From contig OX421967.1 of the NCBI GenBank assembly GCA_949128115.1, forward strand, positions 6,748,070 through 6,812,069: 64,000 nucleotides of DNA. Reading direction: 5' to 3'. The stretch is from Anaspis maculata. Lineage: Eukaryota; Arthropoda; Insecta; Coleoptera; Scraptiidae. This document shows positions 22,253-34,789 of this stretch, piece after piece (within the stretch, counting starts at the first letter, position 1; the number at the start of each line of letters is the position of its first letter). The notes under the pieces were generated by a model. That model made no database searches and was not told the DNA's origin. It saw only the letters and a program-made list of their open reading frames with translations. The position numbers were made by a program, and so were the translations under genes.

Positions 22253-24751
22253 CGTTAATCATCTGGAAATTGTAGAAATCACTTGTGAATGGAGCTGTTC
22301 AATGATGAACGATGTTATTTTACAGTTTCATGGCTGGAACAAGGCTGGTTGAGTTTGATTTTGTGTTTGCAAGCTTTGTGCAGCATGGAATAGCTCAGTT
22401 TTGTCCTAAATCATTGGGAAAAAGTGTGAATAAAGCAATTCAATGATGAAATAGATTATTTTCACAGTTTCAAAGCTGAAACATGGCTAGTTGAGCCTAG
22501 TTTAGTGTTTACAAGCTCCGGGCAGCATGAAATAGCTCTGTTTTGTCCCTAATCATTGGGAAAAAGGGTGAATAATGCAATTCAATGATGAAAGAGATTA
22601 TTTCCACAGTTTCAAAGCTGAAACATGGCTAGTTGAGCCTAGTTTAGTGTTTACAAGCTCCGGGCAGCATGAAATAGCTCAGTTTTGTCCTTAATCATTT
22701 GGAAAGTGTGGAAATCACTTGTGAATAAAGCTGTTCAATAATGCACGATGATATTTCACAGTTTTAAAGTCGAAACAAAGCTAGTTGAGTTTGATTTTTT
22801 GTTTACAAGCTTCGGGCAGCATGAAATAGCTCGGTTTTGTCCCTAATCATTGGGAAAAAGTGTGAATGAAGCAATTCAATGATGAAAGAAATTATTTTCA
22901 CAGTTTCAAAGCTGAAACATGGCTAGTTGAGCCTAGTTTAGTGTTTACAAGGTCCGGGCAGCATGAAATAGCTCAGTTTTGTCCTTAATCATTTGGAAAG
23001 TGTATAAATTGATTGTGAATAAAGCTGTTGACTGCATGATGTACACGTTATTTCGCTGTTCCAAACCTAAAACAACGCTAGTTGAATTTGATTTGGTGTT
23101 ACCAAGCTTCGGGCAGCATGAAATGGCTCAGTTTTGTCGTTAATCATCTGGAAATTGTAGAAATCACTTGTGAATGGAGCTGTTCAATGATGAACGATGT
23201 TATTTTACAGTTTCATGGCTGGAACAAGGCTGGTTGAGTTTGATTTTGTGTTTGCAAGCTTTGTGCAGCATGGAATAGCTCAGTTTTGTCCTAAATCATT
23301 GGGAAAAAGTGTGAATAAAGCAATTCAATGATGAAATAGATTATTTTCACAGTTTCAAAGCTGAAACATGGCTAGTTGAGCCTAGTTTAGTGTTTACAAG
23401 CTCCGGGCAGCATGAAATAGCTCTGTTTTGTCCCTAATCATTGAGAAAAAGGGTGAATAATGCAATTCAATGATGAAAGAGATTATTTCCACAGTTTCAA
23501 AGCTGAAACATGGCTAGTTGAGCCTAGTTTAGTGTTTACAAGCTCCGGGCAGCATGAAATAGCTCAGTTTTGTCCTTAATCATTTGGAAAGTGTGGAAAT
23601 CACTTGTGAATAAAGCTGTTCAATAATGCACGATGATATTTCACAGTTTTAAAGTCGAAACAAAGCTAGTTGAGTTTGATTTTTTGTTTACAAGCTTCGG
23701 GCAGCATGAAATAGCTCGGTTTTGTCCCTAATCATTGGGAAAAAGTGTGAATGAAGCAATTCAATGATGAAAGAGATTATTTCCACAGTTTCAAAGCTGA
23801 AACATGGCTAGTTGAGCCTAGTTTAGTGTTTACAAGCTCCGGGCAGCATGAAATAGCTCAGTTTTGTCCTTAATCATTTGGAAAGTGTGGAAATCACTTG
23901 TGAATAAAGCTGTTCAATAATGCACGATGATATTTCACAGTTTTAAAGTCGAAACAAAGCTAGTTGAGTTTGATTTTATGTTTACAAGCTTCGGGCAGCA
24001 TGAAATAGCTCAGTTTTGTCCCTAATCATTGGGAAAAAGTGTGAATAAAGCAATTCAATGATGAAAGAGATTATTTCCACAGTTTCAAAGCTGAAACATG
24101 GCTAGTTGAGCCTAGTTTAGTGTTTACAAGCTCCGGGCAGCATGAAATAGCTCAGTTTTGTCGTTAATCATCTGGAAAGTGTAGAAATCACTTGTGAATG
24201 GAGCTGTTCAATGCTGAACGATGTTATTTTACAGTTTCATGGCTGGAACAAGGCTGGTTGAGTTTGATTTTGTGTTTGCAAGCTTTGTGCAGCATGGAAT
24301 AGCTCAGTTTTGTCCTAAATCATTGGGAAAAAGTGTGAATAAAGCAATTCAATGATGAAATAGATTATTTTCACAGTTTCAAAGCTGAAACATGGCTAGT
24401 TGAGCCTAGTTTAGTGTTTACAAGCTCCGGGCAGCATGAAATAGCTCTGTTTTGTCCCTAATCATTGGGAAAAAGGGTGAATAATGCAATTCAATGATGA
24501 AAGAGATTATTTCCACAGTTTCAAAGCTGAAACATGGCTAGTTGAGCCTAGTTTAGTGTTTACAAGCTCCGGGCAGCATGAAATAGCTCAGTTTTGTCCT
24601 TAATCATTTGGAAAGTGTGGAAATCACTTGTGAATGAAGCTCTTCAATAATGCACGATGATATTTCACAGTTTTAAAGCCGAAACAAAGCTAGTTGAGTT
24701 TGATTTTTTGTTTACAAGCTTCGGGCAGCATGAAATAGCTCGGTTTTGTCC
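22253..24751 (+). repeat. Triple occurrence of the CGTTAATCATCTGG four-monomer group
   Basis: In super-repeat copy 2 the group found twice in copy 1 occurs three times, starting at 22,253, 23,138 (885 bp on) and 24,162 (1,024 bp on). The extra 885 bp is what changes the shift against copy 1 from 12,072 to 12,957. The stretch 22,873-23,137 carries private changes: AAGGTCCGGGCAGC and GTGTATAAATTGATTG. Confidence 0.8.
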
Positions 24752-27700
24752 TTAATCATTTGGAAAGTTCGGAAATCGATTGTGAATAAAGCTGTTCAAT
24801 GATGAACGACGTTATTTCGCTGTTCCAAACCTAAAACAACGCTAGTTGAGTTTGATTTGGTGTTAACAAGCTTCGGGCAGCATGAAATGTCTCAGTTTTG
24901 TCCTTAATCATTTGGAAAGTGTGGAAATCACTTGTGAATAAAGCTGCTCAATCATGCACGATGATATTTCACAGTTTTTAAGCTGAAACAAAGCTAGTTG
25001 AGTTTGATTTTATGTTTACAAGCTTCGGGCAGCATGAAATAGCTCAGTTTTGTCCCTAATCATTGGAAAAAGTGTGAATAAAGCAATTCAATGATGAAAG
25101 AGATTATTTCCACAGTTTCAGAGCTGAAACATGGCTAGTTGAGCCTAGTTTAGTGTTTACAAGCTCCGGGCAGCATGAAATAGCTCAGTTTTGTCCTTAA
25201 TCATTTGGAAAGTGTGGAAATTGATTGTGAATAAAGCTGTTGACTGCATGATGTACACGTTATTTCGCTGTTCCAAACCTAAAACAACGCTAGTTGAATT
25301 TGATTTGGTGTTACCAAGCTCCGGGCAGCATGAAATGGCTCAGTTTTGTCCTTAATCATTTGGAAAGTGTGGAAATCACTTGTGAATAAAGCTGTTCAAT
25401 GATGCACGATGATATTTCACAGTTTTAGAGCTGAAACAAAGCTAGTTGAGGTTAATTTTGTGTTTACAAGCTTCGGGCAGCATGAAATAGCTCGGTTTTG
25501 TCCTTAATCATTTGGAAAGTTCGGAAATCGATTGTGAATAAAGCTGTTCAATGATGAACGACGTTATTTCGCTGTTCCAAACCTAAAACAACGCTAGTTG
25601 AGTTTGATTTGGTGTTAACAAGCTTCGGGCAGCATGAAATGTCTCAGTTTTGTCCTTAATCATTTGGAAAGTGTGGAAATCACTTGTGAATAAAGCTGTT
25701 GACTGCATGATGTACACGTTATTTTGCTGTTCCAAAGCTAAAACAACGCTAGTTGAGTTTGATGTTGTGTTAACAAGCTTCGGGCAGCATGAATGGCTTA
25801 GTTCTGGCCTGGATCATCTGAGTAGAGAAAAAATCACTTGTGAATAAAACAGTTCAATGATGAACATGGTCAATTTCACAGTTGGGAGGCTGAAACATGG
25901 CTAGGTGATTTTATTTTGTGTTTACAAGCTTCAAGCAGCATGAAATAGCTCAACTTTGTTCCTCTTCAATTGGAAACTGTGGAAATCCCTTGTGAATATA
26001 GCTGTTCAATGATGAACGACGTTATTTCACAGTTTCAAAGGTGAAACATGGCTAGTTGAGTGTGATTTTGTGTTCACAAGCTCTGGGCAGCATGAAATAG
26101 CTTAGTTTTGTTCTTAATTATTTGGAAAATGTGTGAATAAAGCAGTTCAATGATGAATGAGAATCATTTCACTGTTTCAAAGCTGAAACATGGCTTGTTG
26201 AGCCTGGTTTAGTGTTTACAAGCTCCGGGCAGTATGAAATAGCTTAGTTTTGTCCTTAATCATTTGGAAAGTGTGGAAATCACTCGTGAATAAAGCCGTT
26301 CAATAATGCACGATGATATTTCACAGTTTCAAAGCTGAAACGGAGCTAGTTGAGTTTGATTTTGTGTTACAAGCCTCGGGCAGCATGAAATAGCTCAGTT
26401 TTGTCCCTAATCATTTGGAAAGTGTAGAAATCACTTGTGAATAAAGCTATTCAATAATGCACGATGATATTTCACAGTTTTAAAGCTGGAACAAAGCTAG
26501 TTGAGCCTGCTTTTGTGTTTACGAGCTTCGGGCATCAGGTAATGACTCAGTACGGGCCTGAATCATTTGGGAAGATGAAATTCACTCAAGAAAAAAGATT
26601 TTCAAAAATGAACGAGGCCGATTTCACAGTTGAGAGGCTGAAACATGTCTAGGTGATTTTTTTTTGTGTTTACAGCATGAAATAGCTCAATTTTGTTCCT
26701 CTTCATTCGGAAATTGGGGAAATCACTTGTGAATGGAGCTGTTCAATGATGAACGACGTTTTTCCACAGTTTCAAAGGTGAAACGAGGCTAGTTGAGTGT
26801 GATTTTGTGTTCACAAGCTTCGGGCAGCATGAAATAGCTCAGTTTGGTCCTTGATCCTGGCTTGGATCATCTAAGTAGAGAAAAAATCACTTGTGAATAA
26901 AACAGTCCAATGATGAACATGGTAAATTTCACAGTTTCAAAGCTGAAAGAAGGCTAGTTGAGTTTGATTTTATGTTTACAAGCTTCAGGCAGTATGAAAT
27001 AGCTCAGTTTTGTCCTTAATCATTTGGAAAGTGTGGAAATCACTTGTGAATGAGCCGTTCAATATTGAACGATGATATTTCACAGTTTTAAAGCTGAAAC
27101 AAACCTAATTGAGGTTGATTTTGTGTTTACAAGCCCTGGGCAGCATGAAATAGCTCAGTTTTGTCCCTAATCATTTGGAAAGTGTGGAAATCGATTGTGA
27201 ATAAAGCTGTTCAATGATGAACGACGTTATTTCGCTGTTCCAAACCTAGAACAACGCTAGTTGAGTTTGATTTGGTGTTAACAAGCTTCGGGCAGCATGA
27301 AATGGCTCAGTTTTGTCCCTAATCATTGGGAAAAAGTGTGAATAAAGCAATTCAATGATGAAATAGATTATTTTCACAGTTTCAAAGCTGAAACATGGCT
27401 AGTTGAGCCTAGTTTAGTGTTTACAAGCTCCGGGCAGCATGAAATAGCTCTGTTTTGTCCCTAATCATTGGGAAAAAGGGTGAATAATGCAATTCAATGA
27501 TGAAAGAGATTATTTCCACAGTTTCAAAGCTGAAACATGGCTAGTTGAGCCTAGTTTAGTGTTTACAAGCTCCGGGCAGCATGAAATAGCTCAGTTTTGT
27601 CCTTAATCATTTGGAAAGTGTGGAAATCACTTGTGAATAAAGCTCTTCAATAATGCACGATGATATTTCACAGTTTTCAAGCCGAAACAAAGCTAGTTGA

Positions 27701-29323
27701 GTTTGATTTTTTGTTTACAAGCTTCGGGCAGCATGAAATAGCTCGGTTTTGTCCCTAATCATTGGGAAAAAGTGTGAATGAAGCAATTCAATGATGAAAG
27801 AAATTATTTTCACAGTTTTAAAGCTGAAACATGGCTAGTTGAGTCTAGTTTAGTGTCTACAAGCTCCGGGCAGCATGAAATAGCTCAGTTTTGTCCTTAA
27901 TCATTTGGAAAGTGTGGAAATCACTTGTGAATAAAGCTGTTCAATGATGCACGATGATATTTCACAGTTTTAAAGCTGAAACAAAGCTAGTTGAGTTTGA
28001 TTTTTTGTTTACAAGCTTCGGGCAGCATGAAATAGCTCGGTTTTGTCCTTAATCATTTGGAAAGTTCGGAAATCGATTGTGAATAAAGCTGTTCAATGAT
28101 GAACGACGTTATTTCGCTGTTCCAAACCTAAAACAACGCTAGTTGAGTTTGATTTGGTGTTAACAAGCTTCGGGCAGCATGAAATGTCTCAGTTTTGTCC
28201 TTAATCATTTGGAAAGTGTGGAAATCACTTGTGAATAAAGCTGCTCAATCATGCACGATGATATTTCACAGTTTTTAAGCTGAAACAAAGCTAGTTGAGT
28301 TTGATTTTATGTTTACAAGCTTCGGGCAGCATGAAATAGCTCAGTTTTGTCCCTAATCATTGGAAAAAGTGTGAATAAAGCAATTCAATGATGAAAGAGA
28401 TTATTTCCACAGTTTCAGAGCTGAAACATGGCTAGTTGAGCCTAGTTTAGTGTTTACAAGCTCCGGGCAGCATGAAATAGCTCAGTTTTGTCCTTAATCA
28501 TTTGGAAAGTGTGGAAATTGATTGTGAATAAAGCTGTTGACTGCATGATGTACACGTTATTTCGCTGTTCCAAACCTAAAACAACGCTAGTTGAATTTGA
28601 TTTGGTGTTACCAAGCTCCGGGCAGCATGAAATGGCTCAGTTTTGTCCTTAATCATTTGGAAAGTGTGGAAATCACTTGTGAATAAAGCTGTTCAATGAT
28701 GCACGATGATATTTCACAGTTTTAGAGCTGAAACAAAGCTAGTTGAGGTTAATTTTGTGTTTACAAGCTTCGGGCAGCATGAAATAGCTCGGTTTTGTCC
28801 TTAATCATTTGGAAAGTTCGGAAATCGATTGTGAATAAAGCTGTTCAATGATGAACGACGTTATTTCGCTGTTCCAAACCTAAAACAACGCTAGTTGAGT
28901 TTGATTTGGTGTTAACAAGCTTCGGGCAGCATGAAATAGCTCGGTTTTGTCCCTAATCATTGGGAAAAAGTGTGAATGAAGCAATTCAATGATGAAAGAA
29001 ATTATTTTCACAGTTTTAAAGCTGAAACATGGCTAGTTGAGTCTAGTTTAGTGTCTACAAGCTCCGGGCAGCATGAAATAGCTCAGTTTTGTCCTTAATC
29101 ATTTGGAAAGTGTGGAAATCACTTGTGAATAAAGCTGTTCAATGATGCACGATGATATTTCACAGTTTTAAAGCTGAAACAAAGCTAGTTGAGTTTGATT
29201 TTTTGTTTACAAGCTTCGGGCAGCATGAAATAGCTCGGTTTTGTCCTTAATCATTTGGAAAGTTCGGAAATCGATTGTGAATAAAGCTGTTCAATGATGA
29301 ACGACGTTATTTCGCTGTTCCAA

Positions 29324-30197
29324 ACCTAAAACAACGCTAGTTGAGTTTGATTTGGTGTTAACAAGCTTCGGGCAGCATGAAATAGCTCAGTTTTGTCCCT
29401 AATCATTGGGAAAAAATGTGAATAAAGCAATTCAATGATGAAATAGATTATTTTCACAGTTTCAAAGCTGAAACATGGCTAGTTGAGCCTAGTTTAGTGT
29501 TTACAAGCTCCGGGCAGCATGAAATAGCTCTGTTTTGTCCCTAATCATTGGGAAAAAGGGTGAATAATGCAATTCAATGATGAAAGAGATTATTTCCACA
29601 GTTTCAAAGCTGAAACATGGCTAGTTGAGCCTAGTTTAGTGTTTACAAGCTCCGGGCAGCATGAAATAGCTCAGTTTTGTCCTTAATCATTTGGAAAGTG
29701 TGGAAATCACTTGTGAATAAAGCTGTTCAATAATGCACGATGATATTTCACAGTTTTAAAGCTGAAACAAAGCTAGTTGAGTTTGATTTTTTGTATACAA
29801 GCTTCGGGCAGCATGAAATAGCTCGGTTTTGTCCCTAATCATTGGGAAAAAGTGTGAATAAAGCAATTCAATGATGAAAGAGATTATTTCCACAGTTTTA
29901 AAGCTGAAACATGGCTAGTTGAGCCTAGTTTAGTGTTTACAAGCTCCGGGCAGCATGAAATAGCTCAGTTTTGTCCTTAATCATTTGGAAAGTGTATAAA
30001 TTGATTGTGAATAAAGCTGTTGACTGCATGATGTACACGTTATATCGCTGTTCCAAACCTAAAATAACGCTAGTTCAGTTTGATTTGGTGTTACCAAGCT
30101 TCGGGCAGCATGAAATGGCTCAGTTTTGTCCTTAATCATTTGGAAAGTGTGGAAATCACTTGTGAATAAAGCTGTTCAATAATGCACGATGATATTT
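29324..30197 (+). repeat. Satellite, transition after the super-repeat pair
   Basis: About six monomers lie here. 29.29-29.69 kb, with its GGGAAAAAATGTGAATAAAG marker, matches 40.86-41.26 kb at a shift of 11,568. The TTTTTTGTATACAAGC monomer at about 29,785 has relatives at about 45,415 and 52,660. Confidence 0.75.
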
Positions 30198-33100
30198 CAC
30201 AGTTTTTAAGCTGAGACAAAGCTTGTTGAGTTTGATTTTATGTTTACAAGCTTCGGGCAGCATGAAATAGCTCAGTTTTGTCCTTAATCATTTGGAAAGT
30301 GTAGAAATCACCTGTGAATAAAGCCGTTCAATAATGCACGATAATATTTCACAGTTTCAAAGCTGAAACAAAGCTAGTTGAGTTTGATTGTGTGTTTACA
30401 AGCTTCGGGCAGCATGAAATAGCTCAGTTTTGTCCTTAATCATCTGGAAAGTGTAGAAATCACTTGTGAATGGAGCTGTTCAATGATGAACGATGATATT
30501 CCACAGTTTTTAAGCTGAAACATAGCTAGTTGAGTTTGATATTATGTTTACAAGCTTCGGGCAGCATGAAATAGCTCAGTTTTGTCCTTAATCATTTGGA
30601 AAGTGTAGAAATCACTTGTGAATAAAGCCGTTCAATAATGCACGATAATATTTCACAGTTTTAAAGCTGAAACAAAGCTAGTTGAGTTTGATTGTGTGTT
30701 TACAAGCTTCGGGCAGCATGAAATAGCTCAGTTTTGTCCCTCATCATCTGGAAAGTGTAGAAATCACTTGTGAATGAAGCTGTTCAATGATGAACGATGT
30801 TATTTTACAGTTTCATAGCTGAAACAAGGCTGGTTGAGTTTGATTTTGTGTTTACAAGCTTCGGGCAGCATGAAATAGCTCAGTTTTGTTCCCTAATCAT
30901 TCGGAAAGTGTAGAAAATCACTTGTGAATGAAGCTGTTCAATAATGCACGATAATATTTCACAGTTTTAAAATTGAAACAAAGCTAGTTGAGTGTGATTT
31001 TGTGTTTACAAGCTTCGGGCAGTATGAAATAGCTCAGTTTTGTCCTTAATCATTGGGAAAAAGTGTGAATAAAGCAATTCAATGATGAAAGAGATCATTT
31101 TCACAGTTTCAAATCTGAAACATGGCTAGTTGAGCCTAGTTTAGTGTTTACAAGCTCCGGGCAGCATGGAATAGCTTAGTTTTGTCCTTAATCATTTGGA
31201 AAGTGTGGAAATCGATTGTGGATAAAGCTGTTTAATGCATGATGTACGACGTTATTTTGCTGTTCCAAAGCTAAAACAACGCTAGTTGAGTTTGATTTTG
31301 TGTTAACAAGCTTCGGGCAGCATGAATGGCTTAGTTCTGGCCTGGATCATCTGAGTAGAGAAAAAATCACTTGTGAATAAAACAGTTCAATGATGAACAT
31401 GGTCAATTTCACAGTTGGGAGGCTGAAACATGGCTAGGTGATTTTATTTTGTGTTTACAAGCTTCAAGCAGCATGAAATAGCTCAACTTTGTTCCTCTTC
31501 AATTGGAAACTGTGGAAATCCCTTGTGAATATAGCTGTTCAATGATGAACGACGTTATTTCACAGTTTCAAAGGTGAAACATGGCTAGTTGAGTGTGATT
31601 TTGTGTTCACAAGCTCTGGGCAGCATGAAATAGCTTAGTTTTGTTCTTAATTATTTGGAAAATGTGTGAATAAAGCAGTTCAATGATGAATGAGAATCAT
31701 TTCACTGTTTCAAAGCTGAAACATGGCTTGTTGAGCCTGGTTTAGTGTTTACAAGCTCCGGGCAGTATGAAATAGCTCAGTTTTGTCCCTAATCATTTGG
31801 AAAGTGTAGAAATCACTTGTGAATAAAGCTATTCAATAATGCACGATGATATTTCACAGTTTTAAAGCTGGAACAAAGCTAGTTGAGCCTGCTTTTGTGT
31901 TTACGAGCTTCGGGCATCAGGTAATGACTCAGTACGGGCCTGAATCATTTGGGAAGATGAAATTCACTCAAGAAAAAAGATTTTCAAAAATGAACGAGGC
32001 CGATTTCACAGTTGAGAGGCTGAAACATGTCTAGGTTATTTTTTTTTGTGTTTACAGCATGAAATAGCTCAATTTTGTTCCTCTTCATTCGGAAATTGGG
32101 GAAATCACTTGTGAATGGAGCTGTTCAATGATGAACGACGTTTTTCCACAGTTTCAAAGGTGAAACGAGGCTAGTTGAGTGTGATTTTGTGTTCACAAGC
32201 TTCGGGCAGCATGAAATAGCTCAGTTTTGTCCTTAATCATTTGGAAAGTGTGGAAATCACTTGTGAATGAGCCGTTCAATTATGAACGATGATATTTCAC
32301 AGTTTTAAAGCTGAAACAAACCTAATTGAGGTTGATTTTGTGTTTACAAGCCCTGGGCAGCATGAAATAGCTCAGTTTTGTCCCTAATCATTTGGAAAGT
32401 GTGGAAATCGATTGTGAATAAAGCTGTTCAATGATGAACGACGTTATTTCGCTGTTCCAAACCTAGAACAACGCTAGTTGAGTTTGATTTGGTGTTAACA
32501 AGCTTCGGGCAGCATGAAATGGCTCAGTTTTGTCCTTAATCATTTGGAAAGTGTGGAAATCACTTGTGAATAAAGCTGTTCAATAATGCACGATGATATT
32601 TCACAGTTTTGAGCTGAAACAAAGCTAGTTGAGTTTGATTTTGTGTTTACAAGCTTCGGGCAGCATAAAATAGCTCAGTTTTGTCCTTAATCATTTGGAA
32701 AGTGTAGAAATTGATTGTGAATAAAGCTGTTGATTGCATGATGTACACGTTATTTCGCTGTTCCAAACCTAAAACAACGCTAGTTGAGTTTGATTTGGTG
32801 TTAACAAGCTTCGGGCAGCATGAAATGGCTCAGTTTTGTCCTTAATCATTTGGAAAGTGTGGAAATCATTTGTGAATAAAGCTGCTCAATAATGCACGAT
32901 GATATTTCACAGTTTTTAAGCTGAAACAAAGCTAGTTGAGTTTGATTTTATGTTTACAAGCTTCGGGCAGCATGAAATAGCTCAGTTTTGTTCTTAATCA
33001 TTTGGAAAGTGTAGAAATCACTTGTGAATAAAGCCGTTCAATAATGCACGATAATATTTCACAGTTTTAAAGCTGAAACAAAGCTAGTTGAGTTTGATTG

Positions 33101-34789
33101 TGTGTTTACAAGCTTCGGGCAGCATGAAATAGCTCAGTTTTGTCCTTAATCATCTGGAAAGTGTAGAAATCACTTGTGAATGAAGCTGTTCAATGATGAA
33201 CGATGTTATTTTACAGTTTCATAGCTGAAACAAGGCTGGTTGAGTTTGATTTTGTGTTTACAAGCTTCGGGCAGCATGAAATAGCTCAGTTTTGTCCCTA
33301 ATCATTGGGAAAAAGTGGGAATAAAGCAATTCAATGATGAAAGAGATTATTTCCACAGTTTCAAAGCTGAAACATGGCTAGTTGAGCCTAGTTTAGTGTT
33401 TACAAGCTCCGGGCAGCATGAAATAGCTCAGTTTTGTCCTTAATCATTTGGAAAGTGTAGAAATTGATTGTGAATAAAGCTGTTGATTGCATGATGTACA
33501 CGTTATTTCGCTGTTCCAAACCTGAAACAACGCTAGTTGAGTTTGATTTGGTGTTACCAAGCTTCGGGCAGCATGAAATGGCTCAGTTTTGTCCTTAATC
33601 ATTTGGAAAGTGTGGAAATCACTTGTGAATAAAGCTGTTCAATAATGCACGATGATATTTCACAGTTTTAAAGCTGAAACAAAGCTAGTTGAGTTTGATT
33701 TTTTGTTTACAAGCTTCGGGCAGCATGAAATAGCTCGGTTTTGTCCCTAATCATTGGGAAAAAGTGTGAATAAAGCAATTCAATGATGAAAGAGATTATT
33801 TTCACAGTTTTAAAGCTGAAACATGGCTAGTTGAGCCTAGTTTAGTGTCTACAAGCTCCGGGCAGCATGAAATAGCTCAGTTTTGTCCTTAATCATTTGG
33901 AAAGTGTGGAAATCACTTCTGAATAAAGCTGTTCAATAATGCACGATGATATTTCACAGCTTTAAAGCTGAAACAAAGCTAGTTGAGTTTGATTTTTTGT
34001 TTACAAGCTTCGGGCAGCATGAAATAGCTCAGTTTTGTCCTTAATCATTTGGCAAGTTCGGAAATCGATTGTGAATAAAGCTGTTCAATGATGAACGACG
34101 TTATTTCGCTGTTCCAAACCTAGAACAACGCTAGTTGAGTTTGATTTTGTGTTAACAAGCTTCGGGCAGCATGAAATGGCTCAGTTTTGTCCTTAATCAT
34201 TTGGAAAGTGTGGAAATCACTTGTGAATAAAGCTGCTCAATAATGCACGATGATATTTCACAGTTTTTAAGCTGAAACAAAGCTAGTTGAGTTTGATTTT
34301 ATGTTTACAAGCTTCGGGCAGCACGAAATAGCTCAGTTTTGTCCTTAATCATTTGGAAAGTGTAGAAATCACTTGTGAATAAAGCCGTTCAATAATGCAC
34401 GATAATATTTCACAGTTTTAAAGCTGAAACAAAGCTAGTTGAGTTTGATTGTGTGTTTACAAGCTTCGGGCAGCATGAAATAGCTCAGTTTTGTCCTTAA
34501 TCATCTGGAAAGTGTAGAAATCACTTGTGAATGAAGCTGTTCAATGATGAACGATGTTATTTTACAGTTTCAGAGCTGAAACAAGGCTGGTTGAGTTTGA
34601 TTTTGTGTTTACAAGCTTCGGGCAGCATGAAATAGCTCAGTTTTGTCCCTAATCATTGGGAAAAAGTGTGAATAAAGCAATTCAATGATGAAAGAGATTA
34701 TTTCCACAGTTTCAAAGCTGAAACATGGCTAGTTGAGCCTAGTTTAGTGTTTACAAGCTCCGGGCAGCATGAAATAGCTCAGTTTTGTC
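30198..34789 (+). repeat. Block B1, repeated at 55,338-60,096
   Basis: The marker AGTTTTTAAGCTGAGACAAAG at about 30,201 recurs at about 55,341, and the 62-codon variant at 31,846 recurs at 56,988 (shift 25,140-25,142). Downstream the shift is 25,307, because 31.8-32.3 kb lacks one CTTGATCCTGGCTTGGATC monomer of about 165 bp that 57.4 kb has. Rare markers CACTTCTGAATAAAG (33,914 and 59,221) and GCAGCACGAAATAG (34,318 and 59,625) confirm the pairing. 30.2-31.0 kb also matches 38.16-38.98 kb (shift 7,963) and 47.79-48.6 kb (shift 17,594). Confidence 0.82.

Larger units (their letters stand above)
16366..29323 (+). repeat. Super-repeat copy 2 (~12,957 bp)
   Basis: This is the second, longer copy of 5776-16365. 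The extra 2,367 bp is accounted for by two changes: 1,482 bp at 18,075-19,545 and 885 bp around 22,253-23,137. Outside these the order of monomer variants matches copy 1 throughout, including rare markers such as AACAAGGGCAATTTC, GGAAAAAACTCAG and AAACGGAGC. Open frames at 16888, 19581, 25650 and 26464 are the same monomer read-throughs as in copy 1. No gene is seen. Confidence 0.87.
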
